The notes: a model not told the origin generated them from the letters alone. Positions 37,146 through 46,270 are shown, numbered from the stretch's first letter. The stretch: 64,000 bases of DNA from a bacterium (GCA_020350885.1 CP070727.1:1275019-1339018), one strand, 5' to 3'. Numbers and translations: made by a program.

Positions 37146-37589
37146 ATGTACGCTGATATAAAAAGCACACGGAATCAGATCGTAGCCCATTTCAGGGACA
37201 ACAGGCTCCTCAAGGGCTACACCCACGACTTCACACCCAAGAAGGATGTGTTTCACCTCACGGTGGAACAGGGACAAGAAACCGGCAATACCCTCGAGGT
37301 GAAAACCGCCGACTTGAAAGCCCTCTTCTTTGTAAAGACACTCGAAGGGGATAGTAGCTACGCCGAGAAAAATAGATACGAAGAGGTCGACACGTCACGC
37401 CTGATAGGAATGAAGATCAAGGTCGAATTCTACGACGGCGAGATCATCAGGGGGATAAGCCTCAACTATCAGAAGGGAAAGAAGGGGTTCTTCATCACCC
37501 CTCTCGATCCTCAGAGCAATAATGATCGTATCTTCGTAGTGGCCGATGCGATACGGAACATAACGGTCGGCGACGATGCAGAAAGATAG
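37146..37589 (+). CDS. Small PilZ-like/DUF6982-type protein
   Basis: 147 residues, no signal peptide. Two similar beta-rich halves are visible: IVAHFRDNRLLKGYTHDF...KDVFHLTV and IKVEFYDGEIIRGISLNY...KGFFITPL, with the link ADLKALFFVKTLEGD. This arrangement resembles the DUF6982 proteins of deltaproteobacteria and recalls PilZ/Sm-like barrels; no RxxxR plus DxSxxG c-di-GMP motif is seen. It has its own promoter and is followed after 8 bp by a small membrane protein gene, so the two may work together. Function unknown. Confidence 0.6.
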   Translation: MYADIKSTRNQIVAHFRDNRLLKGYTHDFTPKKDVFHLTVEQGQETGNTLEVKTADLKALFFVKTLEGDSSYAEKNRYEEVDTSRLIGMKIKVEFYDGEIIRGISLNYQKGKKGFFITPLDPQSNNDRIFVVADAIRNITVGDDAER

Positions 37590-37597
37590 GCGTCCGA

Positions 37598-37864
37598 TTG
37601 GACAATAATGAATCCACAGGTGGTGAGACCGTACAACGGTCGCGCGCCGACAGACTGTTCCTGCTGAGCTGGAAGCGGGTCCTCCTGATCATAGCCGCGT
37701 GGGTCGTGTCGATTCTTCTCCACAACGCCATTTATGGTCTCTTCATCGACTACTTTCGCAGGACCGGAGGCGATGAACCGGTATTTTTCCTTCTCGCCGT
37801 TATCGTGATCCCTCTTTATTTCATAATCTCTATCGTCTATACCGTGATCAAGAAGTTACGTTAA
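37598..37864 (+). CDS. Small membrane protein with two transmembrane helices
   Basis: 88 residues from a TTG codon; no ATG is available in the frame. Residues ~27-47 and ~62-84 are hydrophobic helices, and the N terminus is short and charged, followed by RADRLF. The start is uncertain because the ribosome site (GATAGG) is weak. It lies 8 bp behind the DUF6982-like gene, which suggests an operon. No family recognised. Confidence 0.55.
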   Translation: MDNNESTGGETVQRSRADRLFLLSWKRVLLIIAAWVVSILLHNAIYGLFIDYFRRTGGDEPVFFLLAVIVIPLYFIISIVYTVIKKLR

Positions 37865-37884
37865 CGCTGCGGAAAGACAACCCT

Positions 37885-38595
37885 CTATCCCCACCCCCAT
37901 CCCCGGGGTTCTGAACGGCAGAGTGAGCGGTGAAAGAGCATGGCGGTTTCGGGTGGGACCCGCACACCGACCCGCGCCATGAACACATTCTCGCCCGCAT
38001 AGCGGATCTCCTCGTCGTCGGTCTCGCAGTACCGAAAGCCGGCGCCTTCGAAGAGTTTCATCAGCATCGTGCGGTAGCGGTAGCGGTCGAGCTTGCTCGA
38101 GCGGAGATCCCAGTGCCACGAGAGCTCGCGCGAGAAGACGATCTTTTCTTCGAGAAGGGGATCCTCGAAGGCGAATTCAAAGAGACTGTGAGCGAGACCG
38201 ATCGAGCGCCATGCCGTGCTGACCTCGATCGAGCCCAGCTCGAGAAGGACCGGATCGGTGAGCGCATCGGAGCTTGCAACGAGGGCGGCATTGATCTCAC
38301 TCCACCTGGTACCGGTAGTTGATGAGACGATGGTGAGATAGGCAAGCAATGTCTCGTCCCTGATGGCCCCGACGACACCGCTACTCTCCTCGTTGGAGAT
38401 GGCGGAGAGCACCTCCTTCGTCTTCTTCGCCTCCTCGTACCGGTAGTGAAAGAATATCCCCAATCCTTCCTCCATATGCAAACGGGAGAGGCGGCCCGCG
38501 GCAAGGTTCCGTACGAGCAGAACCTTTCCCTTTGCCGTTTGGATCTCCTTCTCGACCATCGGTTCGATCATACGCAGTACCCGTTGAGAGATCAA
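37885..38595 (-). CDS. AcuA-like GNAT protein acetyltransferase
   Basis: 236 residues. The C-terminal half matches my memory of Bacillus AcuA closely: RWSEINAAL, LLELGSIEVSTAWRSIGLAHSL (acetyl-CoA loop), WHWDL (160-164), a central TDDEEI and ENVFMARVG. In Bacillus, AcuA acetylates and inactivates acetyl-CoA synthetase and AcuC, an HDAC-family enzyme, reverses this. Here an HDAC-family gene sits 1.4 kb away in convergent orientation, so a similar reversible switch is likely. No acetyl-CoA synthetase is in the window, so the target is inferred. The next gene upstream is a sigma-54 activator on the same strand. Confidence 0.75.
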   Translation of the reverse strand: MISQRVLRMIEPMVEKEIQTAKGKVLLVRNLAAGRLSRLHMEEGLGIFFHYRYEEAKKTKEVLSAISNEESSGVVGAIRDETLLAYLTIVSSTTGTRWSEINAALVASSDALTDPVLLELGSIEVSTAWRSIGLAHSLFEFAFEDPLLEEKIVFSRELSWHWDLRSSKLDRYRYRTMLMKLFEGAGFRYCETDDEEIRYAGENVFMARVGVRVPPETAMLFHRSLCRSEPRGWGWG

Positions 38596-38662
38596 TCACA
38601 GCCGTAGCTCTGATCCGGTGGCGCGGATACGTATCCACAGCCAACGACAACGCTCCCTCTAT

Positions 38663-40504
38663 CTATTCTATACCCAAACGCTTCATTCTGTAAATGAGAG
38701 TTGTCCGCTTGATGCCGAGTGAATCGGCCGCCCGCGCGATGTTACCGGCCGTGCATTTGAGTGCGGTGATGATCTCCCGCCTCTGGAGCTCCCACATCCT
38801 CTCATCGAGGGTGGCCGGCCGCCGAGGCCGCACCGGGGAGCCCAGCGCCGAGACGAGATGTGCCGACAGGTGGAATACACGCAGCACACCGCGCCGCACG
38901 CGCACCACCGCCCTCGTGAGCTCGTGCTCGAGCTCACGAACGTTACCCGGCCAGTCATACCGCTCCAGGATGGCGGCGGCCCCCTCACCCAGGCGGATCG
39001 GCCCGAAGCGATAGCGCGCGGTTATACGCCCGAGGATATCAACGGCCAGCAGAAGGATATCGGACCGACGCTCGCGCAGCGGCGGCACTCGGAACGAGAG
39101 AACGGAAAGCCGGTGGAATAGATCCTTTCGAAAGCCGCCCGATGCGACGGCGGCCTCGAGATCGCTGTTGGTGGCGGCGACGATCCGTGCGCGGCAGCGC
39201 CTGATGTCCGTCCCCCCGACGGGTATATACTCATTCCTGTCCAGTGTACGCAGGAGCTTCGCCTGAAGCGACGGATCGAGCTCACCGATCTCATCGAGGA
39301 ATAACGTTCCATCCCCGGCGGCCTCGATGAGGCCGGGCCGGGCAGCTACGGCTCCCGTGAAGGCGCCGCGCCGGTGCCCGAAAAGCGCACTCTCGAAGAG
39401 CTCCCGTGGGAGTGCTGCGACATTAACCGGCATGAACGGTCTTTCACCCCGCCCGCTCCACCGGTGCATCAGACGGGCGAGCAGTTCCTTTCCGACACCG
39501 GATTCGCCCTCGATGAGAACGGGTAGCAGCAGCGGTGCGGATCGTTTCATTTCGTCGAGGAGCGAGCGGCAGCAGGGATCGCCGGTGATAAACGAAGCGG
39601 CACCAGGCCCGATTGCATGGACGGATACCTCATCCGCCGTCTCCCTCGGACAGAGTGAAAAGGGAACAAACGCCTCTTCCGTACGTCCGAAACCCCGGGA
39701 TTCCACCCCCAGCCGATAGACCGGCGCACAGGCCTGCCGTTCGACCACGATACGCTGAAGGTGGCGGGAAGCGAGATCCAGCGGCCGGAACCGTTCGAGG
39801 CACGAAGCACCGGTTGCCCTGGCGGCATCCAGCACGATCCCGGCACGCTTGCAATCACCGAGCCCGATCCACTGCCCGGCCATGAGCAGCCTGCCGATGA
39901 GCCCCTCCCGCCCGAAGTCCGCAGCATCACATTCGGTAATGCAGACGCTCAACCGGTCGATTGCTGCCTCGCCGCCTTCACGGCGAGCTACAAGGATCGC
40001 CTCCGTAAGACCGGTCAGGGCATACTCACGCTCGAGGCCGAGTTCCCGGTACGCTTCCCGTGCGAATGTGAGATACGAATCCGCCTCGTCCGCACGCTCC
40101 CGATGAATGAGAACCACAGAGAGGTTCGAGGCGGCCTTGGCCGCCGAGTGGATATCGCTCGCTTGTATCGAGAGGGAAAAGATACGTCTGAGAAGGTTTT
40201 CCGCCCTGTCAAGACTGCCCTGGTTCTTGAGGATCAGCGCACGGTTCACCAGCAGGCCGAGCGGACGTTTCCCGCTGCCGGCTTCATTGAAGAGGCGAGA
40301 TGAAAGTGCAATGTATGAGCCTGCAAGGCTCATACTGCCTCTGAGAATATAGATGCGTGAGAGGACCAGTGCCGCCCAGGCTCTTTTTCCGGTCCGCTCG
40401 TTCCGATCGCCCCTGAGGCAAGAAAAAAGGGGATCGACAACGTCCCCCCTACCGTGCAAGTACAGGCGGTACCACCCCTCCAGCTCACTCGGGGCCTGTG
40501 TCAT
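38663..40504 (-). CDS. Sigma-54-dependent activator with TPR-like sensor region
   Basis: 613 residues from ATG 40504, preceded by GGAGG at 7 nt. Residues ~10-260 are helical TPR-like repeats (LLVNRALILKNQGSLDRAENLL, AAKAASNLSVVLIHRERADEA). The AAA+ domain follows with Walker A GESGVGKE (333-340), GAFTGA (380-385) and Walker B GTLFLDEIG (~397-405). A Fis-type HTH ends the protein (NIARAADSLGIKRTTLIYRM). The TPR region probably senses a protein or peptide partner. No GAF or receiver domain. It may regulate the AcuA-like gene 67 bp downstream, or sigma-54 promoters elsewhere. A strong sigma-70 promoter lies 58 bp before the start. Confidence 0.9.
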   Translation of the reverse strand: MTQAPSELEGWYRLYLHGRGDVVDPLFSCLRGDRNERTGKRAWAALVLSRIYILRGSMSLAGSYIALSSRLFNEAGSGKRPLGLLVNRALILKNQGSLDRAENLLRRIFSLSIQASDIHSAAKAASNLSVVLIHRERADEADSYLTFAREAYRELGLEREYALTGLTEAILVARREGGEAAIDRLSVCITECDAADFGREGLIGRLLMAGQWIGLGDCKRAGIVLDAARATGASCLERFRPLDLASRHLQRIVVERQACAPVYRLGVESRGFGRTEEAFVPFSLCPRETADEVSVHAIGPGAASFITGDPCCRSLLDEMKRSAPLLLPVLIEGESGVGKELLARLMHRWSGRGERPFMPVNVAALPRELFESALFGHRRGAFTGAVAARPGLIEAAGDGTLFLDEIGELDPSLQAKLLRTLDRNEYIPVGGTDIRRCRARIVAATNSDLEAAVASGGFRKDLFHRLSVLSFRVPPLRERRSDILLLAVDILGRITARYRFGPIRLGEGAAAILERYDWPGNVRELEHELTRAVVRVRRGVLRVFHLSAHLVSALGSPVRPRRPATLDERMWELQRREIITALKCTAGNIARAADSLGIKRTTLIYRMKRLGIE

Positions 40505-40562
40505 ATCGATCCCCTCCGGGCTGGAACCGGCGATTCCGGTTTGTCGTATGTAACTGGAAAAG

Positions 40563-40591
40563 AGTATACATGCTATTATACGTAAGGTCAA
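40563..40591 (-). promoter_or_regulatory. Sigma-70-type promoter of the TPR sigma-54 activator gene
   Basis: On the minus strand TTGACC (40591-40586), 17 bp, TATACT (40568-40563). This close match to consensus lies 58 bp before the ATG at 40504. Confidence 0.7.
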
Positions 40592-40683
40592 TACTAGAAG
40601 ATAGGAACAAAGGGGGAGATAGAATCAATATCTGATAAAAATTGTAAGTATCTAAACTGAAACCGATTATGAATACTTTCTTA

Positions 40684-40713
40684 TTGAAAGTGGACGGTAT
40701 TTTATGGTATAAT
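40684..40713 (+). promoter_or_regulatory. Strong sigma-70-type promoter with no protein gene downstream
   Basis: TTGAAA (40684-40689), 18-bp spacer, TATAAT (40708-40713). The -10 is perfect. Nothing protein-coding follows on the plus strand for almost 2 kb, but a hairpin plus T-run appears about 70 bp downstream. Best read as the promoter of a small RNA. Confidence 0.65.
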
Positions 40714-40719
40714 TAGTTT

Positions 40720-40790
40720 GTTAAAATCCGGCATGCGATGAAAAGGGATGGGGGTCAACGTACACTGCTTTACATCATCCCCTTTTTATT
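40720..40790 (+). ncRNA. Candidate small RNA ending in an intrinsic terminator
   Basis: About 70 nt between the promoter at 40684-40713 and a terminator-like hairpin. The arms AAAAGGGATG (40741-40750) and CATCCCCTTTT (40776-40786) pair with one bulged C, followed by T and AT-rich sequence. The intergenic position between a leftward regulator gene and a leftward permease gene fits an independent RNA. The loop is long (~25 nt). On the minus strand the same hairpin followed by TTTT could end the permease transcript instead. Confidence 0.4.
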
Positions 40791-40814
40791 TAGCTGCTGC
40801 ACGAAATTTCCAGG

Positions 40815-40915
40815 CGATCCCTTCCGAAGTGTCGCAGGGGATTGGAGATAGGGGCCTGTAGGAATCCTGCGGGTATTCAATCTTCAAATGGAGTTCTCCG
40901 GAAGGGATCGTTTTT
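40815..40915 (+). other. Folded element closed by a perfect 12-bp stem, followed by T5
   Basis: CGATCCCTTCCG (40815-40826) pairs perfectly with CGGAAGGGATCG (40899-40910), and TTTTT follows at 40911-40915. Inside, CGCAG(GG)GATT and AATCCTGCG form a second helix of 9 bp with a 2-nt bulge. The two-helix layout looks like a structured RNA with its own terminator, or the 3' end of a longer plus-strand transcript. It lies 35 bp from the stop of the convergent NCS2 gene. No known class recognised. Confidence 0.4.
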
Positions 40916-40949
40916 CGTTCTCGTCAAGAAGTGAATCTCGGCAGAATCC

Positions 40950-42524
40950 TCATTCGTCCACGAGCTCCTCGGTAAGTCCCCTGCTCCGCCGCCACCGTTG
41001 CCATACACCGAAAACTACGAAGATCGCCGTGAAGCAGAGGTACCCGAAAGCGAATGTGCCGCCGACGTTCCAGCCGACCATCCCGAGTGTTTCGTTTCCG
41101 ACGAACTGAAACGTGTGGATCACACCGAAGAAGGAGAGGATCGATGCGGCCAGGGACCAAAAGGCGGCCTTGAGGAAGTCGCGTTCGATGAGGAAGACAC
41201 TGATTGCGGCCAGGATCATCGAGGTAAAGATAAAGCCCTGCTCGAGGGCCACGATACCGAGGAAGCCGTTTATGGGCACACCTTTCGCCGCCTGATCGGT
41301 TATGGTCACCCCCGCCCCCATGTATCCCTGTTTGAGGAGGTTGATTCCCCAGGCGGCGAACGACGGGAAGAGACCGACGACTACCGCCGGTGCGTGCGCC
41401 CGGGGTGTCGCCTGGTAGGCCTGGGCCGAGATGACGATCCCGATCCAGAGAACAATAGCGATACCCGCCTCCATCGGAACGATTGTGTTGATGAGCCTGA
41501 CGCAGCCGAAGAGTGCGACGATCACAAAGAAGAAGCCGTTGAGTATCGAATACCCGGTTCTTGCACCGAGGCCTTTCCAGCCCGGATGACCGATGTACAT
41601 CGTCGTCGGGAAGCACGAGCCGAAGAAGGATGCCAGGAGTGTGCCTAACCCGTCGACCGCCAATGATGGTACCGTCTCGTATCGGTCCCCCGCCGCCTCG
41701 GCACTCTCGAGGTTCTGAAGCGAGCCGAGTACATTGAAGAGGGCCATTGGGATTATGATCGAGAAATAACGGAAAAGGTAGGGACTCCTGATCACCTCGA
41801 AGAGCGCGATCCCGGAGAACCGCGGCGGATTGAATCCCATCTCCGAAGCCGCTTCCTTGACGGCGCCGACATCCATGATCCCGAATGACCATGCCAGGAT
41901 TGTGCCCGCAACGATGGCGACCATCCCACCGGGGACGCCGAATGGAAATCGGATCTTCGAAAAGTACTGTATCAGTATGATCGCCAGTGGAAGCATTGCG
42001 ATGAGCGGCTTCTCGAACGTCTGGAATGCGAAGTCCATCGATATGAATGTGATGGCGATGCCGGCGAGCGTAGCCAGCAGTGCCGCCCGCGGCGTGATCC
42101 GCCGCAGGATATCGACCACGAATGCGCCGCCGAACTCGATTACACCGCTCCCGAAGCAGGCCAGGAGCCCAACCTTCCATGCCATCTCGTAGCTGCCGGT
42201 CTGCCGGTAGACGGGCCCCATGATGAAGATCAGGTATGCAAAGAGACTCACCGTATTGATACCATAGGGAAGGGCCGTGACATCGCGCCGTCCCTCCCGC
42301 ATGGCGAGACGGCGTGCCTGCCAGGAATAGAAGAGGTTGCCGAAGACCACGGAGAGTGCGGCACCGGGAAGGATCCTCGAGAAGACGAAGGCGGCCGGAA
42401 TCCCCGCCAGGGCCGGGCACAGGGTGGCTATCAGCAGGAATTGTATGAGGTTGTCTATAGCAAGCCCGAAGAAACCGTCTATATCACGTTTAACGATCCA
42501 TGGATAATGCGTCTTTTCACCCAC
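40950..42524 (-). CDS. NCS2-family purine-type permease (AzgA-like)
   Basis: 524 residues, about 12-14 membrane helices. Typical features: a start with RDIDGFFGLAIDNLIQFLL, DVTALPYGINTVSLFAYL, FGVPGGMVAIVAGT and SLFGS/ASFFGSCFPTTMYIGHPGWK. The family takes up nucleobases such as hypoxanthine, guanine, xanthine or uracil with protons; this branch looks closest to AzgA-like guanine/hypoxanthine carriers but is divergent. The start is GTG at 42524 with GGAGGT ~9 nt upstream. Single gene, with no purine riboswitch seen before it. Confidence 0.85.
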   Translation of the reverse strand: MGEKTHYPWIVKRDIDGFFGLAIDNLIQFLLIATLCPALAGIPAAFVFSRILPGAALSVVFGNLFYSWQARRLAMREGRRDVTALPYGINTVSLFAYLIFIMGPVYRQTGSYEMAWKVGLLACFGSGVIEFGGAFVVDILRRITPRAALLATLAGIAITFISMDFAFQTFEKPLIAMLPLAIILIQYFSKIRFPFGVPGGMVAIVAGTILAWSFGIMDVGAVKEAASEMGFNPPRFSGIALFEVIRSPYLFRYFSIIIPMALFNVLGSLQNLESAEAAGDRYETVPSLAVDGLGTLLASFFGSCFPTTMYIGHPGWKGLGARTGYSILNGFFFVIVALFGCVRLINTIVPMEAGIAIVLWIGIVISAQAYQATPRAHAPAVVVGLFPSFAAWGINLLKQGYMGAGVTITDQAAKGVPINGFLGIVALEQGFIFTSMILAAISVFLIERDFLKAAFWSLAASILSFFGVIHTFQFVGNETLGMVGWNVGGTFAFGYLCFTAIFVVFGVWQRWRRSRGLTEELVDE

Positions 42525-42761
42525 CGTGAAGAAACCTCCTCGAAGGGGCTATCAAGAACCATACGGTAGCAGATGCACCAGAGCTTTTCCAGTGAGAATA
42601 GCAGGCAAATCACGGCCGGAAGGCCGTACCCGCTTTCGGGGCCAGGGTTCCTTTGGCGGTTGCTTCGAGCGTTTCCCCCATTGACTCGGTCGATGCTTTC
42701 ACCTAGCATATGTGCGATATCGGCGAACAGTACCATGTGTCCCAGTGCGAAGGAGATGAGG

Positions 42762-44054
42762 ATGAAAGTGCCGACAGTCATCCGGGCATGCTTCTCGGTG
42801 GTAATCGCATTCACTGTAATCCTTCTGATGCCGGCCTGTGAAGAGGATCCGACGAAATCCGGTCTGCCCCCCCAGCGTATAGAAATCGAATCGGGTAACA
42901 ACCAGATCGATCGCATCACCGCACACCTTCCCGAGCCCCTCGTTGTCAAGGTGAGCAACCAGATCGGTGATCCCATGATGGGTATAATGGTCACCTTCAG
43001 TACGGATGACCTCAATGCTGAGGTGAATCCACCGGAAGCAGCCACCGATGCCTCCGGACTCGCTTCGTGCCAGTTCAGATTGGGCACGGAGCCAGGGGAA
43101 CAGCATGTGAAAGCCCTCATTGCCGAGGACAGCACGACATTTACCATCACCGCGGAAGATTTCGATTGCCCCGAGGAGGAACCGAGTGGATTTACCCTCT
43201 GGCCGGAGAATCATATCTATATCACGACGAGCCACTCCTCGCTGCTCCATGGGACCGGCTCCGTCGTTATCGATTACGATCCCGGATCGGGCGCTATCGT
43301 AGAGGTGCTCGAGACGACGAAATTGCTCATCGATATATCCTTCTCTCCACGGGGTGAAATGTATGTGACGACCGATCTGGAGGTCTTCAAGGTCGATCAC
43401 GGTACAAAAGCCCTAGAGGAGGAGGCGTTCGGCACCTATCCCGCCGCAGGGCCGGTGGAGCTCAAACCGAACACCGGGGGTATCCTATCAGGTGTCTCGG
43501 TCAACGGGCCCTTCTTTGTCGACTGTCCATCCACCGGCATCGTTCAGATCTCGCTACCGGTAAGCCTGCAGTATGTCCTGCCCGAGAACCTCGCCGAGCA
43601 CCCGGTTACACGGCACCTCTACCTCATTACGGGGCAGGGCCCCCCGACCTTTCTCATCTACCGGATGCCCTGGGACGGACGGTTCCATGCCTCCTTCCTC
43701 ATCCTGCATACCTCAATAACGGGTGTGCGCCAGGCATTCCCGAAGGGTATGTGCATCGACTCGACGGGGACGAAATACATCACCGTGAGCGGCGACGACA
43801 CCTACCAGCGTATCGTTAAGGTATCGTACGACGGCACCGTCGATGACGAATTCATTGATCTCTTCGCAATCGGTGGAAACGCGAGATGGGGGGATATCGC
43901 CTACCTGACAGGGAAGCTCTACCTCATCGATACACTGAACGACCGCCTCGGCGTCTTCACCGACACCGGCGAACTCGATAAGTTCGTCGAGGACAAGGCC
44001 TTCTCGACCGTCTCGAGCACGGACGAACGTTACGGCATCGATGCGATACCGTAA
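42762..44054 (+). CDS. Lipoprotein with Ig-like (Big_1-type) domain and propeller-like C-terminal part
   Basis: 430 residues from ATG 42762; AAGGAG lies 6 nt upstream, and another ATG is two codons earlier. Lipobox LMPAC gives C26. Residues ~40-140 look like a bacterial Ig-like domain (LVVKVSNQIGDPMMGIMVTFSTDD ... ATDASGLASCQFRLG). The remainder has repeated beta-strand segments such as GSVVIDYDPGSGAIVEVLE and KYITVSGDDTYQRIVKVSYDG, suggesting an NHL/SMP-30-like propeller. Anchored in the envelope, perhaps on the cell surface. It meets the S9 peptidase gene tail to tail with 3 bp between stops. Confidence 0.75.
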   Translation: MKVPTVIRACFSVVIAFTVILLMPACEEDPTKSGLPPQRIEIESGNNQIDRITAHLPEPLVVKVSNQIGDPMMGIMVTFSTDDLNAEVNPPEAATDASGLASCQFRLGTEPGEQHVKALIAEDSTTFTITAEDFDCPEEEPSGFTLWPENHIYITTSHSSLLHGTGSVVIDYDPGSGAIVEVLETTKLLIDISFSPRGEMYVTTDLEVFKVDHGTKALEEEAFGTYPAAGPVELKPNTGGILSGVSVNGPFFVDCPSTGIVQISLPVSLQYVLPENLAEHPVTRHLYLITGQGPPTFLIYRMPWDGRFHASFLILHTSITGVRQAFPKGMCIDSTGTKYITVSGDDTYQRIVKVSYDGTVDDEFIDLFAIGGNARWGDIAYLTGKLYLIDTLNDRLGVFTDTGELDKFVEDKAFSTVSSTDERYGIDAIP

Positions 44055-44057
44055 CGC

Positions 44058-46085
44058 CTACTGTTTCAGATACCGGTCCATCCAGTCGATGAACTGCTCG
44101 TAGTAGAATACGATATTCTGCGGTTTCAGGATCCAGTGCCCCTCATCCGGAAAATAGAGGAGCTTCGAGGGAACACCCCGGCGCTGGAGCGCCGTGAACA
44201 TCTGCAATCCCTCACCGATGGGGACCCGGAAATCATGCTCGCCGTGCACCACCATACACGGCGTTTCGAAACGGTGTGCCAACCTGTGTGGGCTCCACTT
44301 CTCATACCCCTCGGGATTTTCATAGGGGGTTCCGGCGAACTCCCATTCGGTGAACCAGAGCTCCTCGGTGACACCGTACTTGCTCATGAGATTGAAAGCC
44401 CCCGCCATCGAGACAAGGCAGGCGAACCGGTCGGTATTACCGGCGATCCAGTTGATCATGTAGCCGCCGTACGAGGCCCCGGCGGCACCGATGCGCCCGG
44501 CATCTACGTAAGGAAGGGATGTGAGGTACTCGAAGCCTTTCATGATATCCTCGTAGCACCTGCCGCCCCAGTCCTGGCTGATCGCATCGACGAACTTCTG
44601 ACCGAAACCGTCGCTCCCGTGGAAGTTCGGGATGAAGATCACGTAGCCTGCTGAGGCAAAGGTCTGGGCGTTCCAGTTTGTATACCATGAATCGATGAAG
44701 GCGATCTGCGGTCCCCCATGGATCAGCATGATCGCCGGCCACCTGTGTGAGGGATCGAAGCCGGGAGGCTTTATGAGAAACGCTTGAATCGTCGCTCCTT
44801 CCGCACCCTCGTACCGTACATCCTCTGCCGAATGAAGGGTAAGGGTGGAAAGAACTTCCTGGTTGAATGCGGTCAGGCGCCGGAGCCCCTTGCCGTTTGT
44901 AGAGATGGTCCAGATGGAATGGGGGAAATCGAAACTCCTCCGCATGAAGACCAACCGCTCGCCGTCGGGCGACACCTGTGGTGAGGAGTTGTTGGCGGAT
45001 GCCAGGATCTTCGTGATTCCACCCTTCCCGGGATCGAGGGAGAAGAGCCCCTTATGTCCGTCGTCACCGGCAGTGAAGTAGATCTTTCTCGAATCGGGCG
45101 ACCAGGAAAACTCGGAAACCCAGCGGTCGAAACCGGTGGTGACCTCCCGGTGCTCGCCCGTATGGCGGTCATAGAGCATCAGCCGCCACCGGTCCGATTC
45201 AAAGCCCGGACGCTCCTGGGCACGGTAGGCGATGTAGCGTCCGTCGGGACTGTAAGAGGGGCTTTCATCGGCGGCTTCGTTCCCGGTGAGTTTGCGCCTG
45301 GTGCCGGAGCGAGTATCGATGAGAAAGAGGTCCGTGTTCGTGGAGATAGCCTCTTCCTCTACGACCTTGGAAACGCAGCATATCTCCTCCCCCTGCGGTG
45401 AGAATGCATAGTCGCCGGAGCCGCCCCAGGGAAACGGCGGATAGTCGTTTTCCTCCATGGGGGTGAGATCACGTACCTCCTCGGTCTCGAGATCGACCAC
45501 GAACAGGTGATTCCGCATTCCATTCTTCCATCGGTCCCAGTGCCGGTACAGAAGTTGATCTATCACCTTTGCCTTCACCTGATTGGATTCACGCTCCTCT
45601 GTACGGGCCGCATTACAGGAATCGCCCGGACAATCGGGATACACGAAGGAATAAAACGCTATCCGATCACCCGCCGGCGACCAGGTGGGATCGTGGGCAC
45701 CGGTGGAGATATCGGTGAGACGCACGGCCTCACCCCCATCTGTGCGGATGATCCAGATCTGCGGTGAGCCTCCCCTGGTCGAGATGAACGCAATACGCCC
45801 GCCGTCCGGCGACCAGCGGGGATGGTAATCCGCTCCACCGCTTCGGGTGAGCCGGACCGGTTCGCCCCCCCTGAGCGGAACGAGCCATATATCCGTATCA
45901 CTCCGGTTCGCCTCCAGATCCGGCAGGGAGACCGTAAAGGCCACCCATTTTCCGTTCGGGGAGATCTGGGGATCGGTGCATCTCGTCATTCGAACGAACC
46001 GGTCAACGGTCAACACCTCCTCGGCCCCACAGACGGAGGCAACGAGAACGAGCAGACAGCACGACATCATGACCCTGCGTATCAT
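44058..46085 (-). CDS. S9-family prolyl oligopeptidase-type peptidase, exported
   Basis: 675 residues from ATG 46085, preceded by GGGAGG. A signal peptide (~1-20) leads to a TolB-like beta-propeller (~25-410) with repeats such as DYHPRWSPDGGRIAF and DESPSYSPDGRYIAY. The alpha/beta-hydrolase domain follows with nucleophile S538 (GASYGGY), D618 (HGEHDFRVP) and H650 (PDEGHW). Such enzymes remove dipeptides or acyl-amino acids from peptide N termini. The propeller restricts access to short peptides. Probably periplasmic peptide degradation. A terminator separates it from the STAS genes upstream. Confidence 0.92.
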   Translation of the reverse strand: MIRRVMMSCCLLVLVASVCGAEEVLTVDRFVRMTRCTDPQISPNGKWVAFTVSLPDLEANRSDTDIWLVPLRGGEPVRLTRSGGADYHPRWSPDGGRIAFISTRGGSPQIWIIRTDGGEAVRLTDISTGAHDPTWSPAGDRIAFYSFVYPDCPGDSCNAARTEERESNQVKAKVIDQLLYRHWDRWKNGMRNHLFVVDLETEEVRDLTPMEENDYPPFPWGGSGDYAFSPQGEEICCVSKVVEEEAISTNTDLFLIDTRSGTRRKLTGNEAADESPSYSPDGRYIAYRAQERPGFESDRWRLMLYDRHTGEHREVTTGFDRWVSEFSWSPDSRKIYFTAGDDGHKGLFSLDPGKGGITKILASANNSSPQVSPDGERLVFMRRSFDFPHSIWTISTNGKGLRRLTAFNQEVLSTLTLHSAEDVRYEGAEGATIQAFLIKPPGFDPSHRWPAIMLIHGGPQIAFIDSWYTNWNAQTFASAGYVIFIPNFHGSDGFGQKFVDAISQDWGGRCYEDIMKGFEYLTSLPYVDAGRIGAAGASYGGYMINWIAGNTDRFACLVSMAGAFNLMSKYGVTEELWFTEWEFAGTPYENPEGYEKWSPHRLAHRFETPCMVVHGEHDFRVPIGEGLQMFTALQRRGVPSKLLYFPDEGHWILKPQNIVFYYEQFIDWMDRYLKQ

Positions 46086-46151
46086 ACGAAACCTCCCTGC
46101 TGTATTACACAACCTCTGATAGTACAATCGATTAAGTCATTGTTCGTGTAT

Positions 46152-46177
46152 AAAAAAAAGCCCGGTATACCGAGCTT
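46152..46177 (-). terminator. Intrinsic terminator of the STAS gene pair
   Basis: On the minus strand AAGCTCGG-TATA-CCGGGCTT forms an 8-bp stem (one T-G pair) with a four-base loop, followed by a run of T. It sits ~95 bp after the STAS stop at 46271 and before the S9 peptidase start, so it separates the two units. Confidence 0.88.
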
Positions 46178-46270
46178 CTGATCGTCTATTTCTCTGCCGG
46201 CCCTCTCTCGGGCGTTACGTGTAATATCCATTCGAGCGGATACATTCGAAGCGAGGTATCGGCTGCTTTC

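Noticed and set aside
40924..42420. Long open frame (498 codons) on the minus strand overlapping the permease
   Set aside because: It is another frame of the NCS2 gene; its translation is Arg/Pro/Gly-rich without domain features, while the permease frame is a clear membrane protein.
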